Shown here: positions 54,781-64,000 of the stretch, piece by piece
Position numbering within the stretch: the first letter of the stretch is position 1
Layout: each line of letters starts with the position of its first letter
Source: Pictodentalium vernedei
Lineage: Eukaryota; Mollusca; Scaphopoda; Dentaliida; Dentaliidae
Assembly: GCA_031216915.1 (NCBI GenBank)
Contig: CM062292.1
Location: 75,374,956 to 75,438,955, forward strand
Reading direction: 5' to 3'
DNA length: 64,000 nucleotides
Notes under the pieces: generated by a model
What the model was told of the DNA's origin: nothing
Seen by the model: only the letters and a program-made list of their open reading frames with translations
Databases searched by the model: none
Made by a program: the position numbers and the translations under genes

Positions 54781-55479
54781 AAAATGATACTCTGAGTGAA
54801 AAATAAAAAATTCCTCTAATTTCGCCATTCGCACGGAGTTTGGAAGGTCCCCACTTTCGGTTGAGACTCTAGTAAAATTACACAAATTCATTACCAACTT
54901 CATTCCATAACCCCAGGTACCCTTTAAAAAGATTCTTTTGCGGAATATAAACTCACGCATGTTGGATCGCTATAATGATGCGTTTTGATAAAGTCGGCAA
55001 TACTGAATCCAGAACATTATGCAATAAATTGAATACGGAATACGAACAGTATTTACATCAATCTATTCATGACAACAATAAAAAAGAGGTAATAACAAGA
55101 GGAATAGAATTTACTGTGCCCAGTAAATTCGAGTCTGTGTAAAAATGGCGAAAGCATCAGAATTAAATTATATTGAAAAAAAAATTTATGGAGACTTATT
55201 TTCGGGAGTAAAATATCTTAAAAGAAATCAAAAATAGGTTTGCGCAAACAGCGTTTAAAGATTTTCATTCCTGATTCAGATTAAATATTTCAAGAAACCG
55301 GAAATAACTTCTGTGCATAGCATTGAATGTGTTTTATAAAGGACGCAGCAATGGATATTTTTGACTCTGCCAACTTTTTTGAGAGAAGAAATACATGTAT
55401 GAACTCTAGAAATGCATTGGGAGTTATAAATTGCAATTTCAAACAATTATGAAAACAGCACGCACTACCACACTAGCCA

Positions 55480-56340
55480 AGCGCGCTTTATCCCCACCCT
55501 TCATCACAATACCGCTTGATCAATCCAACAAAGCAATAGATTGATTAACAGTACTAAGGCTAACAGTAGACCTACGGGTATATACCGCCCATACTATTCT
55601 ACCGTTGTAAAGTACCGGTCATTACCCTTACCACACCACACGACTGGTGGAACAACAGGGTACATACAACATACCTTATACTACCACACCAGGCAATCAT
55701 ACATACCCCACAACACTGTCTGGCATTGCATTCCGTAATATCTCTACCAGCCACAGGATAATATAAAGCATTACATACATTAGTGGTATCAAGATCTAAC
55801 AGGGGACATACACGGGTATATAAGACATATAGTATACTACCACATCAGTCCAATACGAGAAGCGCATTACACCCTGACCCAGCACTGTAATGTAGGATTG
55901 TACAGTGGTCAGCAACAGCAGTCAACATTTCTATGGCGTCGCATGCGCATCATTGCACCACAACACCTTTGGCAACGTCAACCGTTTCGCGGGGAAAATT
56001 TTCAAGAAAAATCTCACCTTACCATAAGTTTTCCATCACACACCCATACTATAAACCCCAAACCATACCCATGCATATATCACGATATATACCATAACAT
56101 ACTCTACACATTCAGAACGTACAACACTTGCGGATCTAGCTGGATGGAGCCGAATTTTTGCTCAGGAAAAAGTTGCTCGCCCAAAGCGCCGGTTTCTATG
56201 GAAATGTAACGCTAGCTGTTCCCCCAAGCTCCGGGTAATAAGGAGCAAAAACCTCCTGCTAAACTCCTCATTCAGATGAAATAAAGTCACTTGAAAGATA
56301 ATGTGAACCACATCCACAGAATATAAAACCTTCAAGTTGT
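55480..56340. other. TAC/ACC-rich low-complexity DNA
   Basis: CCACACCA, CATACCCCAC and TACATTAGTG words resemble 52980-53090; no gene. Confidence 0.4.
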
Positions 56341-56354
56341 GGTACCTGCATTTA

Positions 56355-56597
56355 CCCTTTACCTAATATGAAAAGCAGACGACATTTGCAAATAGAATTC
56401 TTGAATAACTACTTTTTTTCATTTTTTGTCTCAAACACATAGGTTATGACCCCTTATTGGAACGAGCGCGATGAGCTCGTTCCAGTGAGGGATCATAACC
56501 TATGTTTTTGAGACAAAAATGAAAAAAATAATGAAAATTAATTGGCGATTTTTGAAAATAGCGCTGGCCGGTTTTGGCTGTTACGTTGGGTAAAGGG
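56355..56597. mobile_element. piggyBac-like 243-bp MITE (CCCTTTACC family), copy 5
   Basis: Left TTTA, right TTAA (56598-56601); hairpin complete. Confidence 0.86.
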
Positions 56598-57147
56598 TTA
56601 AGACTGGAGCCCGAATGTGGGCTTCTAACAATCATCCAGTTAACAAACCTCCACAACGACGAAAAAACAATCAATAATAGAAATAAAAGCACATCCCTTT
56701 ATCTCGTTTATTTGAAAAATTAATTGCATGAGAACCAAATGCAGTTTATTATTTGACCTGATGCCAAAAATTTGGGGACAAATGAAATATTTGAGTTCGA
56801 TGACAGTGACACGACACGCAATAAATAAGTGAGAAATATCAGCCGTAAGGCTAAAGAAAATTAATCTTTTGATTCTCAGGCAGCGGCGCATTCGTTTATT
56901 CGGCCCGCGATCGTCATATTTATTTTGGAGGCAAAATTCCTAATGTTCAAAACTTAGTTTTAAAAACTATCACAGGGTGTGATTTTAGCGGTATCACATC
57001 GCGATGCAATATGTCGTATACATTGAGACAGTATTGTTATTCTCTTCGCGAAATGCGACACGATTCTCATATGTATGCTCAAAATAAATTTTTATTTAAC
57101 TGACTGAGTGAGGCCTAGATTAGTTTTGGTGGTCTGAATTAGTTGAC

Positions 57148-57228
57148 CTAAAATTGTTTGATTACAAATTATTTGAGAATGGCAACATGCATTCTCCAAT
57201 TTGTAATAGAACAAATTTGTATGAACAA
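57148..57228. repeat. Degraded palindrome of the GAGAGTGCC family, copy 3
   Basis: TTTGATTACAAATTATTTGAGAA and return CTCCAATTTGTAAT. Confidence 0.55.
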
Positions 57229-57779
57229 ATTATTATTTACGTTTGACTGAATACGAAACATGGGTAAGGAAAATGTTGTCTTTTGCACTGGTACCCTCAT
57301 TTTTGGAAAGGTCAAATTGTAGCTTCTTGCACTCAACCAGTTAAAAAAAGTACTTATTATTTTTGATCTCCATTTTAGTTGTTCTATATTGATTTTGTGT
57401 TGTATGATCACTGTTTCAACCCCCCCCCCCCTCCCCAAATCTATCAGTCAAATTGATATGGAATCTCTAGTATTTCATTTTAGGCTCTCACAACTGGATT
57501 TTATAGAATAAAAAATAAAATGCCTGAGAATGAATTATTTAATTTTGTTTGGTCTCATAAAATCCTACAGCATTATAGAGCTGTGGGAATAAATTACCCC
57601 CCCCCCCCCCCCATCCACACAAAATAGATTATCACACTGTGCTGTAAATGAAAAGCAGGGCGATACCCTTCAATAGCTTGGTGTTGAAGACGTTAACCCC
57701 TGTTTACACAAATGAACATACCGCATGTCACTCGTCGTAATCCCCTCTAAACTGATGTCAAAATACCTAAATTTCAGAT

Positions 57780-57905
57780 AGCAATTTTTCCCTACAATTC
57801 AACTAGGAATTTAGGTAATTCAATCCTGTTTGACAGACTCAATCAGGTCTGTCAAACAAGATTGGTTTGATTGGATTGATTAAATTCCTGGTTGCATTAT
57901 GGGAA
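57780..57905. repeat. Palindrome with CTGTTTGACAGAC arms
   Basis: Arms AGGAATTTAGGTAATTCAAT + CTGTTTGACAGAC and return, centre TCAATCAG; single-arm copy at 24485-24545. Confidence 0.65.
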
Positions 57906-57975
57906 GAATTTACATATTTTCTCATTACAGTGCAGGTGGGTTAGGGCACACAGTACAGGATAGTGTAGACCAACT

Positions 57976-58305
57976 GGGGGCGCGGTGTCTCAGTAGGTAG
58001 AAGTGCAGGCGGCAAGCCGAGAGGTCCTCGGTTCGAATCCCACCTGCAGAAACCGCGTTGTGTCCTTGGGCAAGACACTTCACCCCCATTGCCCACGGGG
58101 CGCGGTGACGCTGTGTACTATGGCGTATTGCACGTCGATGGTGCACCTGTCTTCAGCTAATGCTAACCCTATTTGTGTGGAGTTAGTATGCTGAGGAGCT
58201 GATAGTTGATCGCCGTTGCTCGGTGGTCCTCTCCGGGTACTCCGGCTTCCTTCACCCGTAAAACTGCGGTGGTCGTGATTAGCCATTGTGCAGAAGTATG
58301 TGACC
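57976..58305 (+). mobile_element. tRNA-headed SINE lacking its tail
   Basis: A box GTCTCAGTAGGTAG, B box GGTTCGAATCCC, body to TATGTGACC. It abuts the CACCGCGG-ended element at 58306. Confidence 0.88.
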
Positions 58306-58548
58306 TGTGACCCGCGGTGCACTGGTCATAATCCATGTATGGGCATTGATGTCCACGCATGTGTTTATCAAGCATTAAAAATCATCAGCAAAATTTTAAT
58401 TATAGAAGCACCGGGTTGTACCCGGTGCTTCATTAATTATATTTTTAATGATTATTCCTTCAATTAGTGTTTGGAATCTAATACTGTTGAGCGCCGTGGC
58501 AATATTGCCCACGCGTGGAAATTGACCAACCCACGGCGGCCGCATTGT
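58306..58548. mobile_element. CACCGCGG-ended element, uninterrupted copy
   Basis: Same central hairpin GAAGCACCGGG...CCCGGTGCTTC as at 24.15 kb; ends CCCGCGGTGCACTGGTC and CCACGGCGGCCGCA. Confidence 0.65.
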
Positions 58549-59026
58549 ATGCCCCGTTTTTGGAGAATTATTGCACGGGTGTTTACTGATAATTCTCTCT
58601 CCAAAGGGTTAGGTCACGTATTATTTTCACCTGCAGACTCAATAAAAAACTGGTGTGCCAAAAAAAAAAAAAATATAAAATACACTGAACTGTCATTTAA
58701 TGATTCAAAATTTGGACATGCCTGGGTGCAAAACCGGAAGAAGCTGTATACCAGCTGCTGATACTGATCGTAGCTGTCTTGTAGAAACATTTATTTATCT
58801 ACATAGAACTATTTATATGAACGATGGAAAAATACAAACGCGCTTGATCAAACTATACCAAAAAACTGTCCATTCAGACTATAGCTTGTACTTCCCTTTC
58901 GTGTTACCTCCTTGGGATCCCCGGATACAACATCATCCCTGCGATGGACTGTGGCATCGCACAGTTTGACTGCATAAGTAGACATTTTGTATTTGTGGTG
59001 CTCTCACCCAGCGCCCTTCCACATTA

Positions 59027-59381
59027 TATTTATTGGTGTTTAAGGTCATATACATATGCACAATGGCTAATCATGCATGACCGTGACAGTTTACGGGTGG
59101 AGGAAGCCGGAGTACCCGGAGAGAACCATCGAGCAACGACGAGCAGCTGTCAGCTCCCCAACATCGTAACTCCGCACTGCAGCACAGGCAGGGTTAGATT
59201 GGTTGAAGACATGCGTGCCATCGACGTGCAGTACGCCTTAGTACACAGCGTCACCGTGCCCCCATGTGGACAATTGGGGTTAAGTGCCTTGCCCAAGGAC
59301 ACAACGCGGGAGTCCGAATTGATCGCTCAGACGGTCACCATCCAAGGACTAACCGGGCTCGACGTTGCGTAACTTCGGGCG
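59027..59381 (-). mobile_element. SINE3-type SINE, 5' part of head missing
   Basis: On the - strand starts within the 5S-like head (GAAGTTACGCAACGTCGAGC, GATGGTGACCGTC), then common body and ACACCAATAAATATA tail. Confidence 0.82.
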
Positions 59382-59717
59382 CCTCCTCGTGATAATACTT
59401 CGCATACACAATGTGTGTTAATAAAGTACTACGGTACAACACAGTTCATACACATGGAATGGTCTGTGCTTTACCAAAGGTAGTTAATGTGGGTAGCATT
59501 AAGACGGATACAGGAGTAGTTGACATTCCAGGCAAACTGCCCATTTTCGCTCTGATTGTATCTCGAAACTTCATCTGAATTTATATCTGCTTTTTGGACT
59601 ATTGGGAAAATAGATGATGGTGCCCCTCATCTGTTTTCCTACAATAACACGAGACCTCAAGCACTCGGGCCACCAATCTTCTTCTGTAATGAATTCGACG
59701 CTGTTATGGCCTAGAAC

Positions 59718-60224
59718 CAGGCATGTCAACCGGTACCGGTACCACCAGTTCCCTCGCGCGCCAACGGCACCGATACTGAAGCTTTTGTCCCGGCTGTACC
59801 GGGACAAAATTATTTTATGGGAAATTCCTAACTGAATGAGGGTAAACGGGCTAAAGGGACATATTCTGTCTGCACCATCACCTCGATAAGGCCGATCATT
59901 TTAACTTTCCAAACGTGGCATCAAAGAGAATAAAAGCACCGTCACAGGCTACTTAAAAGAAATTATTCTGTGGCGACATCAAAGTAATCATAAAGCACGA
60001 TTTTTTATGATTACTTTGATGTCACAGCAGAATAAATGGTACGATGCCATGTTTGTCTTTGCGATCTTGGGGACTGGGTCGGTTTAAATGCGAATTTCTC
60101 CCATCTGGTTGTGATGTCACACAATTGTTGACTTGTCCCAGTACCGGTACCGGTTTCGACGGGACAGGCTCTGTCCCGTCCCGGTACCGGTCATGTTGGT
60201 ACCGGCGGGGCTTTGACATGCCTG
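59718..60224. mobile_element. hAT-like element, 507 bp, 8-bp TSD
   Basis: Ends CAGGCATGTCAACC and CTTTGACATGCCTG; perfect TSDs CCTAGAAC (59710-59717, 60225-60232). GGTACCGG clusters at both ends and a central hairpin (GATTACTTTGATGT). Confidence 0.9.
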
Positions 60225-60266
60225 CCTAGAACCAGTCTAGCCATTGACTCGTCCATCGCCTATGTT

Positions 60267-60589
60267 GGGGGCGCGATGACTGCAAGCCGAGAGGTCCTCG
60301 GTTCGAATCCCACCTGCGGCAACCGCGTTGTGTCCTTGGGCAAGACACTTCACCCCCATTACCCATGTTGGGGCACAGTGACGCTGTGTACTAAGGCGTA
60401 CTGCACATCGATGGTGCACCTGTCTTCAACCAATGCTAACCCTGCTTGTGTGGAGTTAGTATGTTGGGGAGCTGACAGTTACTCGCCGTTGCTCTGTGGT
60501 TCTCTCCGGATACTCCGGCTTTCCCCACCCGTAAAACTGACATGGTCATGATTAGCGAGTGTGCAAAAATATGTGACCTTAAACATCAA

Positions 60590-60640
<51 letters not shown>

Positions 60641-60642
60641 AT
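60267..60642 (+). mobile_element. tRNA-headed SINE with deleted A box, 12-bp TSD
   Basis: GGGCGCGATGACTGCAAGCC lacks the A-box segment; B box GGTTCGAATCCC present; (AAAT)n tail. TSDs ATCGCCTATGTT at 60255-60266 and 60643-60654. Confidence 0.92.
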
Positions 60643-60649
60643 ATCGCCT

Positions 60650-61010
60650 ATGTTTAGATTCCCACGTCTGGAATATGTCAGTTGGTCGGAAAAGCGAACA
60701 GTGGGTTCGCTTTTTGGACCAATAGACGTATTCCAGACAATCGAATCTAAAAATACCAAAAACATTCTGTTCTTTAAGTCAAAACAACAAAATATTGGTC
60801 AATCGAAAAATGTTTTGACCGAATTTTTGACATTGGACATCACCATTAGGAAAAAAAAGACTCACCACAACCGTATGTTTATCATTGCGCCGAGTAGTTC
60901 CACTAATTGTATTACAGTCTTGGTGGTTTCAAGGTGAATTAAATACTTATTCATTGGAATATCAATAACTTGGGCCAGAAAGAATATCTGTATATCTTTG
61001 TGAGTAAAGG
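60650..61010. repeat. Hairpin-containing repeat, copy 1
   Basis: Hairpin AGATTCCCACGTCTGGAATA...TATTCCAGAC (60656-60745) followed by CACCACAACCGTATG and GAGTAGTTCCAC; sister copy 62853-63102 continuing after 63831. Confidence 0.65.
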
Positions 61011-61757
61011 GGCATCACATTCCATCAAAGACAGTCTGCTCAGAAACTCCACGAACAGTGGGTGAACAAATAGCCCGTAACAGCGCCGTAGACCAAGCAG
61101 AATTAGACTGGTGACCTCAGAGGTTGATAAGACCTCGCACGGCCCCTGCCAATAGACATGTAGAATCTCTCAAAGACAATTACTATAAAGAATAAACAAA
61201 TTCAGGAATGATCACTTCTCGCTTATCCGACTTGGAAGAGGGGGTGAAGGGTGGATTCGGAGTGTCACCCAAACAACTTGCTGAGTTTATTCGGGGGGGG
61301 GGGGGGGGGATGGGGGGTGGGGGGAGCATTAGCACGGCCGGTATGGTTGCATATCATTCAGGATTAGGAAACGGATGCCGTTATCCTGGGTTCGAAACCT
61401 GTCGATGCTAGCTTCAGAATATTTTCAAATTTTAAGCGAGTTTCGGTAAATAAATATATCTGGTGAGACAATTGCTTGATATAGACGATATACAGTTGCA
61501 TTCGAACAAGTCCACCCTCACGGATATCCCATTATTTAAGATTTCTGTATTAAATCTGCAAAAATTAATGCATCTAAATTCTCAACAGAACATGTATTCA
61601 GAGAATGACATGAATATTATAAAGGGTATTCATTAAAATATTCCATTTGGAAAAAAGTGTTGAAACGTTATTACAAACACCTCTGGGTGCAAATCTCGTA
61701 AATACCAGGTCTACAAAAAGCGAATGAGAGATATGTGTTGAGTATGTTAACCCTATC

Positions 61758-62348
61758 TTCGAAAATCGGTTCGATTCGAAATAGGCCCCATAATTCGATT
61801 CGGTTCGATTTCAATCGCGCCGATTCGAAATTTTTCGAATCGTCGGATTGCGCTCAAAATCCTGCAAAGTGTCTCCACTTGAACTCTTCTTCTATCAACA
61901 GGTCTCCTGTACATATCGCGTTCATTTTTGTGATTCAACCCTGGTGAATCGCACCCTAGATTCCACCCCAGAGCGATCGAAACATCCACCATGCTTCACC
62001 ACACCACTCACAATGCCAACCCACTGCTGGGGGCTGGTCAATGGCACCAATGTAACTGATCGAGATAGAACTGCGGGAGCCGAGTCTCGAACCGTCGATG
62101 ATAGAGTTCAAGTAGGTTCCGCATCCGAAATTACATTGATTCCGTTCTGGAATATTCCGCAGCTTTGCTTGATTTGCACACGTCGCCGTTGCACACAATA
62201 CTTGAGCGATGACTGACAATATGTACGGCTGTAAGGAGGTGCAATACCCACAACTTAAAAAGCTTGAGATTCGACTCGATTCGAAATCTGGTGTCTGATT
62301 CAATTCGAGATTCGATTCGACCCAAAATTTGAGGTTCACATGACCATA
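61758..62348. mobile_element. 591-bp segment between 12-bp direct repeats
   Basis: GTTAACCCTATC at 61746-61757 and 62349-62360. Both ends are rich in TTCGATTCGA words in inverted orientation. The class is unknown. Confidence 0.5.
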
Positions 62349-62533
62349 GTTAACCCTATCCCATACACACCAAACATCACCAAGACAGAGCTTGCGTTAA
62401 CTCATGACCTACCATTGGAACGAGCTCATTGCATTGAGAGACCAAACCTCTAAGGTCACCAGTCTAATTCTGTAATAAATTCGACGCCGTTATGGCCTCA
62501 TACCAGTCTAGCCCACAAATAGGTCATCACCTA

Positions 62534-62847
62534 CAGTTAAAACTAGAAGTCCTGTCATGAAGTGCGCACAAATAGCACGTTGATATGCGCGTTAATGTAC
62601 GCGTTATGGCCCAAGTAAAGCTATCAAATTCTGTACATATGGCCTGTGCACAAGCAATGTTTCAGCCAATGGACCTCCGGGTAACCCGGAGGTCCATTGG
62701 CAGAAACATTGCATGTGTTTGCTATGAGTAACCAAGAGAACCTGCCGTGCTTTGGATGCCATTCGATATGGCAACTGCGCGCAATTCCAACGCGCAATTA
62801 AGCCTAGATAAGCGCACTATTCGTAACAGAACTTCTAGTTTTAACTG
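62534..62847. mobile_element. Tc1/mariner-like MITE, 314 bp, TA duplication, copy 2
   Basis: Ends CAGTTAAAACTAGAAGTCCT and return; TA at 62532-62533 and 62848-62849; GGACCTCCGG hairpin in the centre. Confidence 0.87.
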
Positions 62848-62852
62848 TAGGT

Positions 62853-63102
62853 TTAGATTCAATAGTCTGGAATATTTCAGTTGGTTGGAAAAGATCTCCT
62901 ACGGCTTTTTCCAACCAGCTGATATATTACGGACTTTTGAATCGGAACAATTTTATAGATTCATTTTCTATGAATCAATGAAAGATATATTGCTCAATCG
63001 AGACTTGGTTAGGTCGACATTTTGTTGACACCAAATTCAAAAATGAAGACTCAACACAACCGTAGTTATATGACTACGCTGGGTAGTTCCACAACGTATG
63101 TT
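62853..63102. repeat. Hairpin-containing repeat, copy 2, split by hAT-like element
   Basis: Hairpin TTCAGTTGGTTGGAAAAG and return TTTTTCCAACCAGCTGA; continues from 63832 (AATATCCTTTTCATGG). Confidence 0.6.
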
Positions 63103-63823
63103 CAGGGACGTGGCTAGAGGTTTCCGATTGGGGGGGGGGGGGGGGTATGGATTGTGAATTTCCAACTAGGTGGAGGGACTGGGAGAGTGGAACCCCCTCC
63201 CACCCCCTCCCCCTAGTTGGAAATTCACTAACGAGAAAAGTTTTGAAAATGAAGCCATGAAAGGGGGTATAAAATTGATTCTAGTAACTGAAATGCCAAC
63301 ACATTTATGATAGAATTATCAGGTTGTTATTATTTGGTATTATTCTGGGAACTGATTATGTGCTGAACAAATGCTCAAGCTGAGAACTTTGAGCAATTCA
63401 CACTGTCCTAACATTAAATCAGATCTTTTTGCAGGAATGATCAGTTTTCGATGTTTCATCATTTTGTAACTGTGAATGGTGGAATTAACCAAAGATTTTA
63501 TATAATGCGACTTTTTTGAAGTGCATTTCATGGATCTTTTTATTACGATAAGTAAACGTACTATAGAAATCTCGTGTCGATTGACATCATACATACTTAT
63601 GAATCTCGATATTGCGTACACTGTAGTTGTAAATAGTAAAAGTTGGAATTTTTGCCGATTTGAAACCGAGTTGGGATTTTGGGAAGCAAAGGAGACATCA
63701 GAATCAGCAAAGAAGCTCTAAAATCCAGACAGAATTTCCAACTACTCCAACTATAGGAAATTTTGGTGAGGATTGGGGGTTGACATCCCCCTCCCCCCCC
63801 CCCCCCCTATCACCATGTCCCTG
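63103..63823. mobile_element. hAT-like non-autonomous element, 721 bp, 8-bp TSD, copy 2
   Basis: Ends CAGGGACGTGG and CCATGTCCCTG; perfect TSDs CGTATGTT (63095-63102, 63824-63831). G and C runs just inside both ends. Confidence 0.93.
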
Positions 63824-64000
63824 CGTATGTTAATATCCTTTTCATGGCGAATCAAATACTTTTTGTTTGGAAAATATATATCTGGGGCAGGAAACCGTAC
63901 CTGTATATCGAGACTAAGAAATCCGGACCAACCATGCTGGTTGGTAAAAGGTCTTTATACCTGGACCGCTACACTACTATCACGTTGTTTTTGCGTTTCA

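Larger units (their letters stand above)
53095..54950 (+). pseudogene. LINE (non-LTR) reverse transcriptase remnant with insertions
   Basis: Broken rightward frames give GFHEKRSTTDGAF, LYAVFVVFRKAFETVDR (palm region), then GLRQGCVVSPTLFRIFIDDI, FLDDIVIFSNTPKGLQ (the YLDD-type site, here FLDD), LKVNTEKT, NYLYLGIVFTNNGKFEE and, further right, FAIRTEFGRSPLSVETLVKL. A SINE body (about 53385-53600) lies between the KTTKGL and LSTVGLRQG parts, and a 68-bp micro-palindrome and a tRNA-like SINE lie further right. Many stops; dead. Confidence 0.8.

Overview
The window is animal (metazoan) nuclear DNA. The evidence is a Polinton/Maverick (adintovirus-type) DNA virus-like element, SINEs with tRNA-like and 5S rRNA-like heads, LINE and Ty3/gypsy reverse transcriptase remains, and many short hAT-like, piggyBac-like and Tc1/mariner-like non-autonomous elements with visible target-site duplications (TSDs). 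A marine invertebrate is likely, but the sequence alone does not fix the phylum. No complete host gene was found in the remaining 48 kb; one possible secreted-protein exon lies at 33.2 kb.

Region 1 to about 15.4 kb is one Polinton whose left end lies outside the window. On the + strand are a retroviral-type integrase (5' end cut by the window) and the major capsid protein. The - strand carries a fibre-like protein, an adenain-like protease, protein-primed DNA polymerase B, a small Lys/Glu-rich protein, a hydrophobic pX-like protein, the penton-like minor capsid protein, the packaging ATPase, a pVI/pX-like basic protein and a DUF8207-like protein. Between polymerase and pX lies a + strand tandem pair of unknown paralogs. 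The gene set covers integration, replication, capsid assembly, packaging and proteolytic maturation, but the copy is decaying. Integrase, capsid, polymerase (five stops and a frameshift), one of the tandem paralogs, the Lys/Glu-rich gene and pX are broken, while six reading frames remain open. The two convergent gene junctions both carry A/T-flanked hairpins. The right end holds 2.4 copies of a roughly 280-bp tandem repeat.

Region 17.3-23.6 kb is a shattered Ty3/gypsy retroelement on the - strand (gag, protease-RT linker, RT, RNase H). A SINE3, a tRNA-SINE, a multi-hairpin repeat, a piggyBac-like MITE and a tyrosine-recombinase-like fragment are nested inside it. Region 25.4-27.2 kb is a minisatellite of about 52 copies of a 35-bp unit. 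The rest (15.4-17.3 and 27.2-64 kb) is a mosaic of SINEs, LINE fragments and an unusual density of palindromic elements.

The most striking non-coding signal is a family of 67-68 bp elements that are almost pure palindromes, with termini CGTCCCCTGAG and 4-bp TSDs. Two copies sit at different positions in two copies of the same larger repeat, which shows that they move on their own. A second theme is that similar central hairpins recur inside MITEs with different outer termini.
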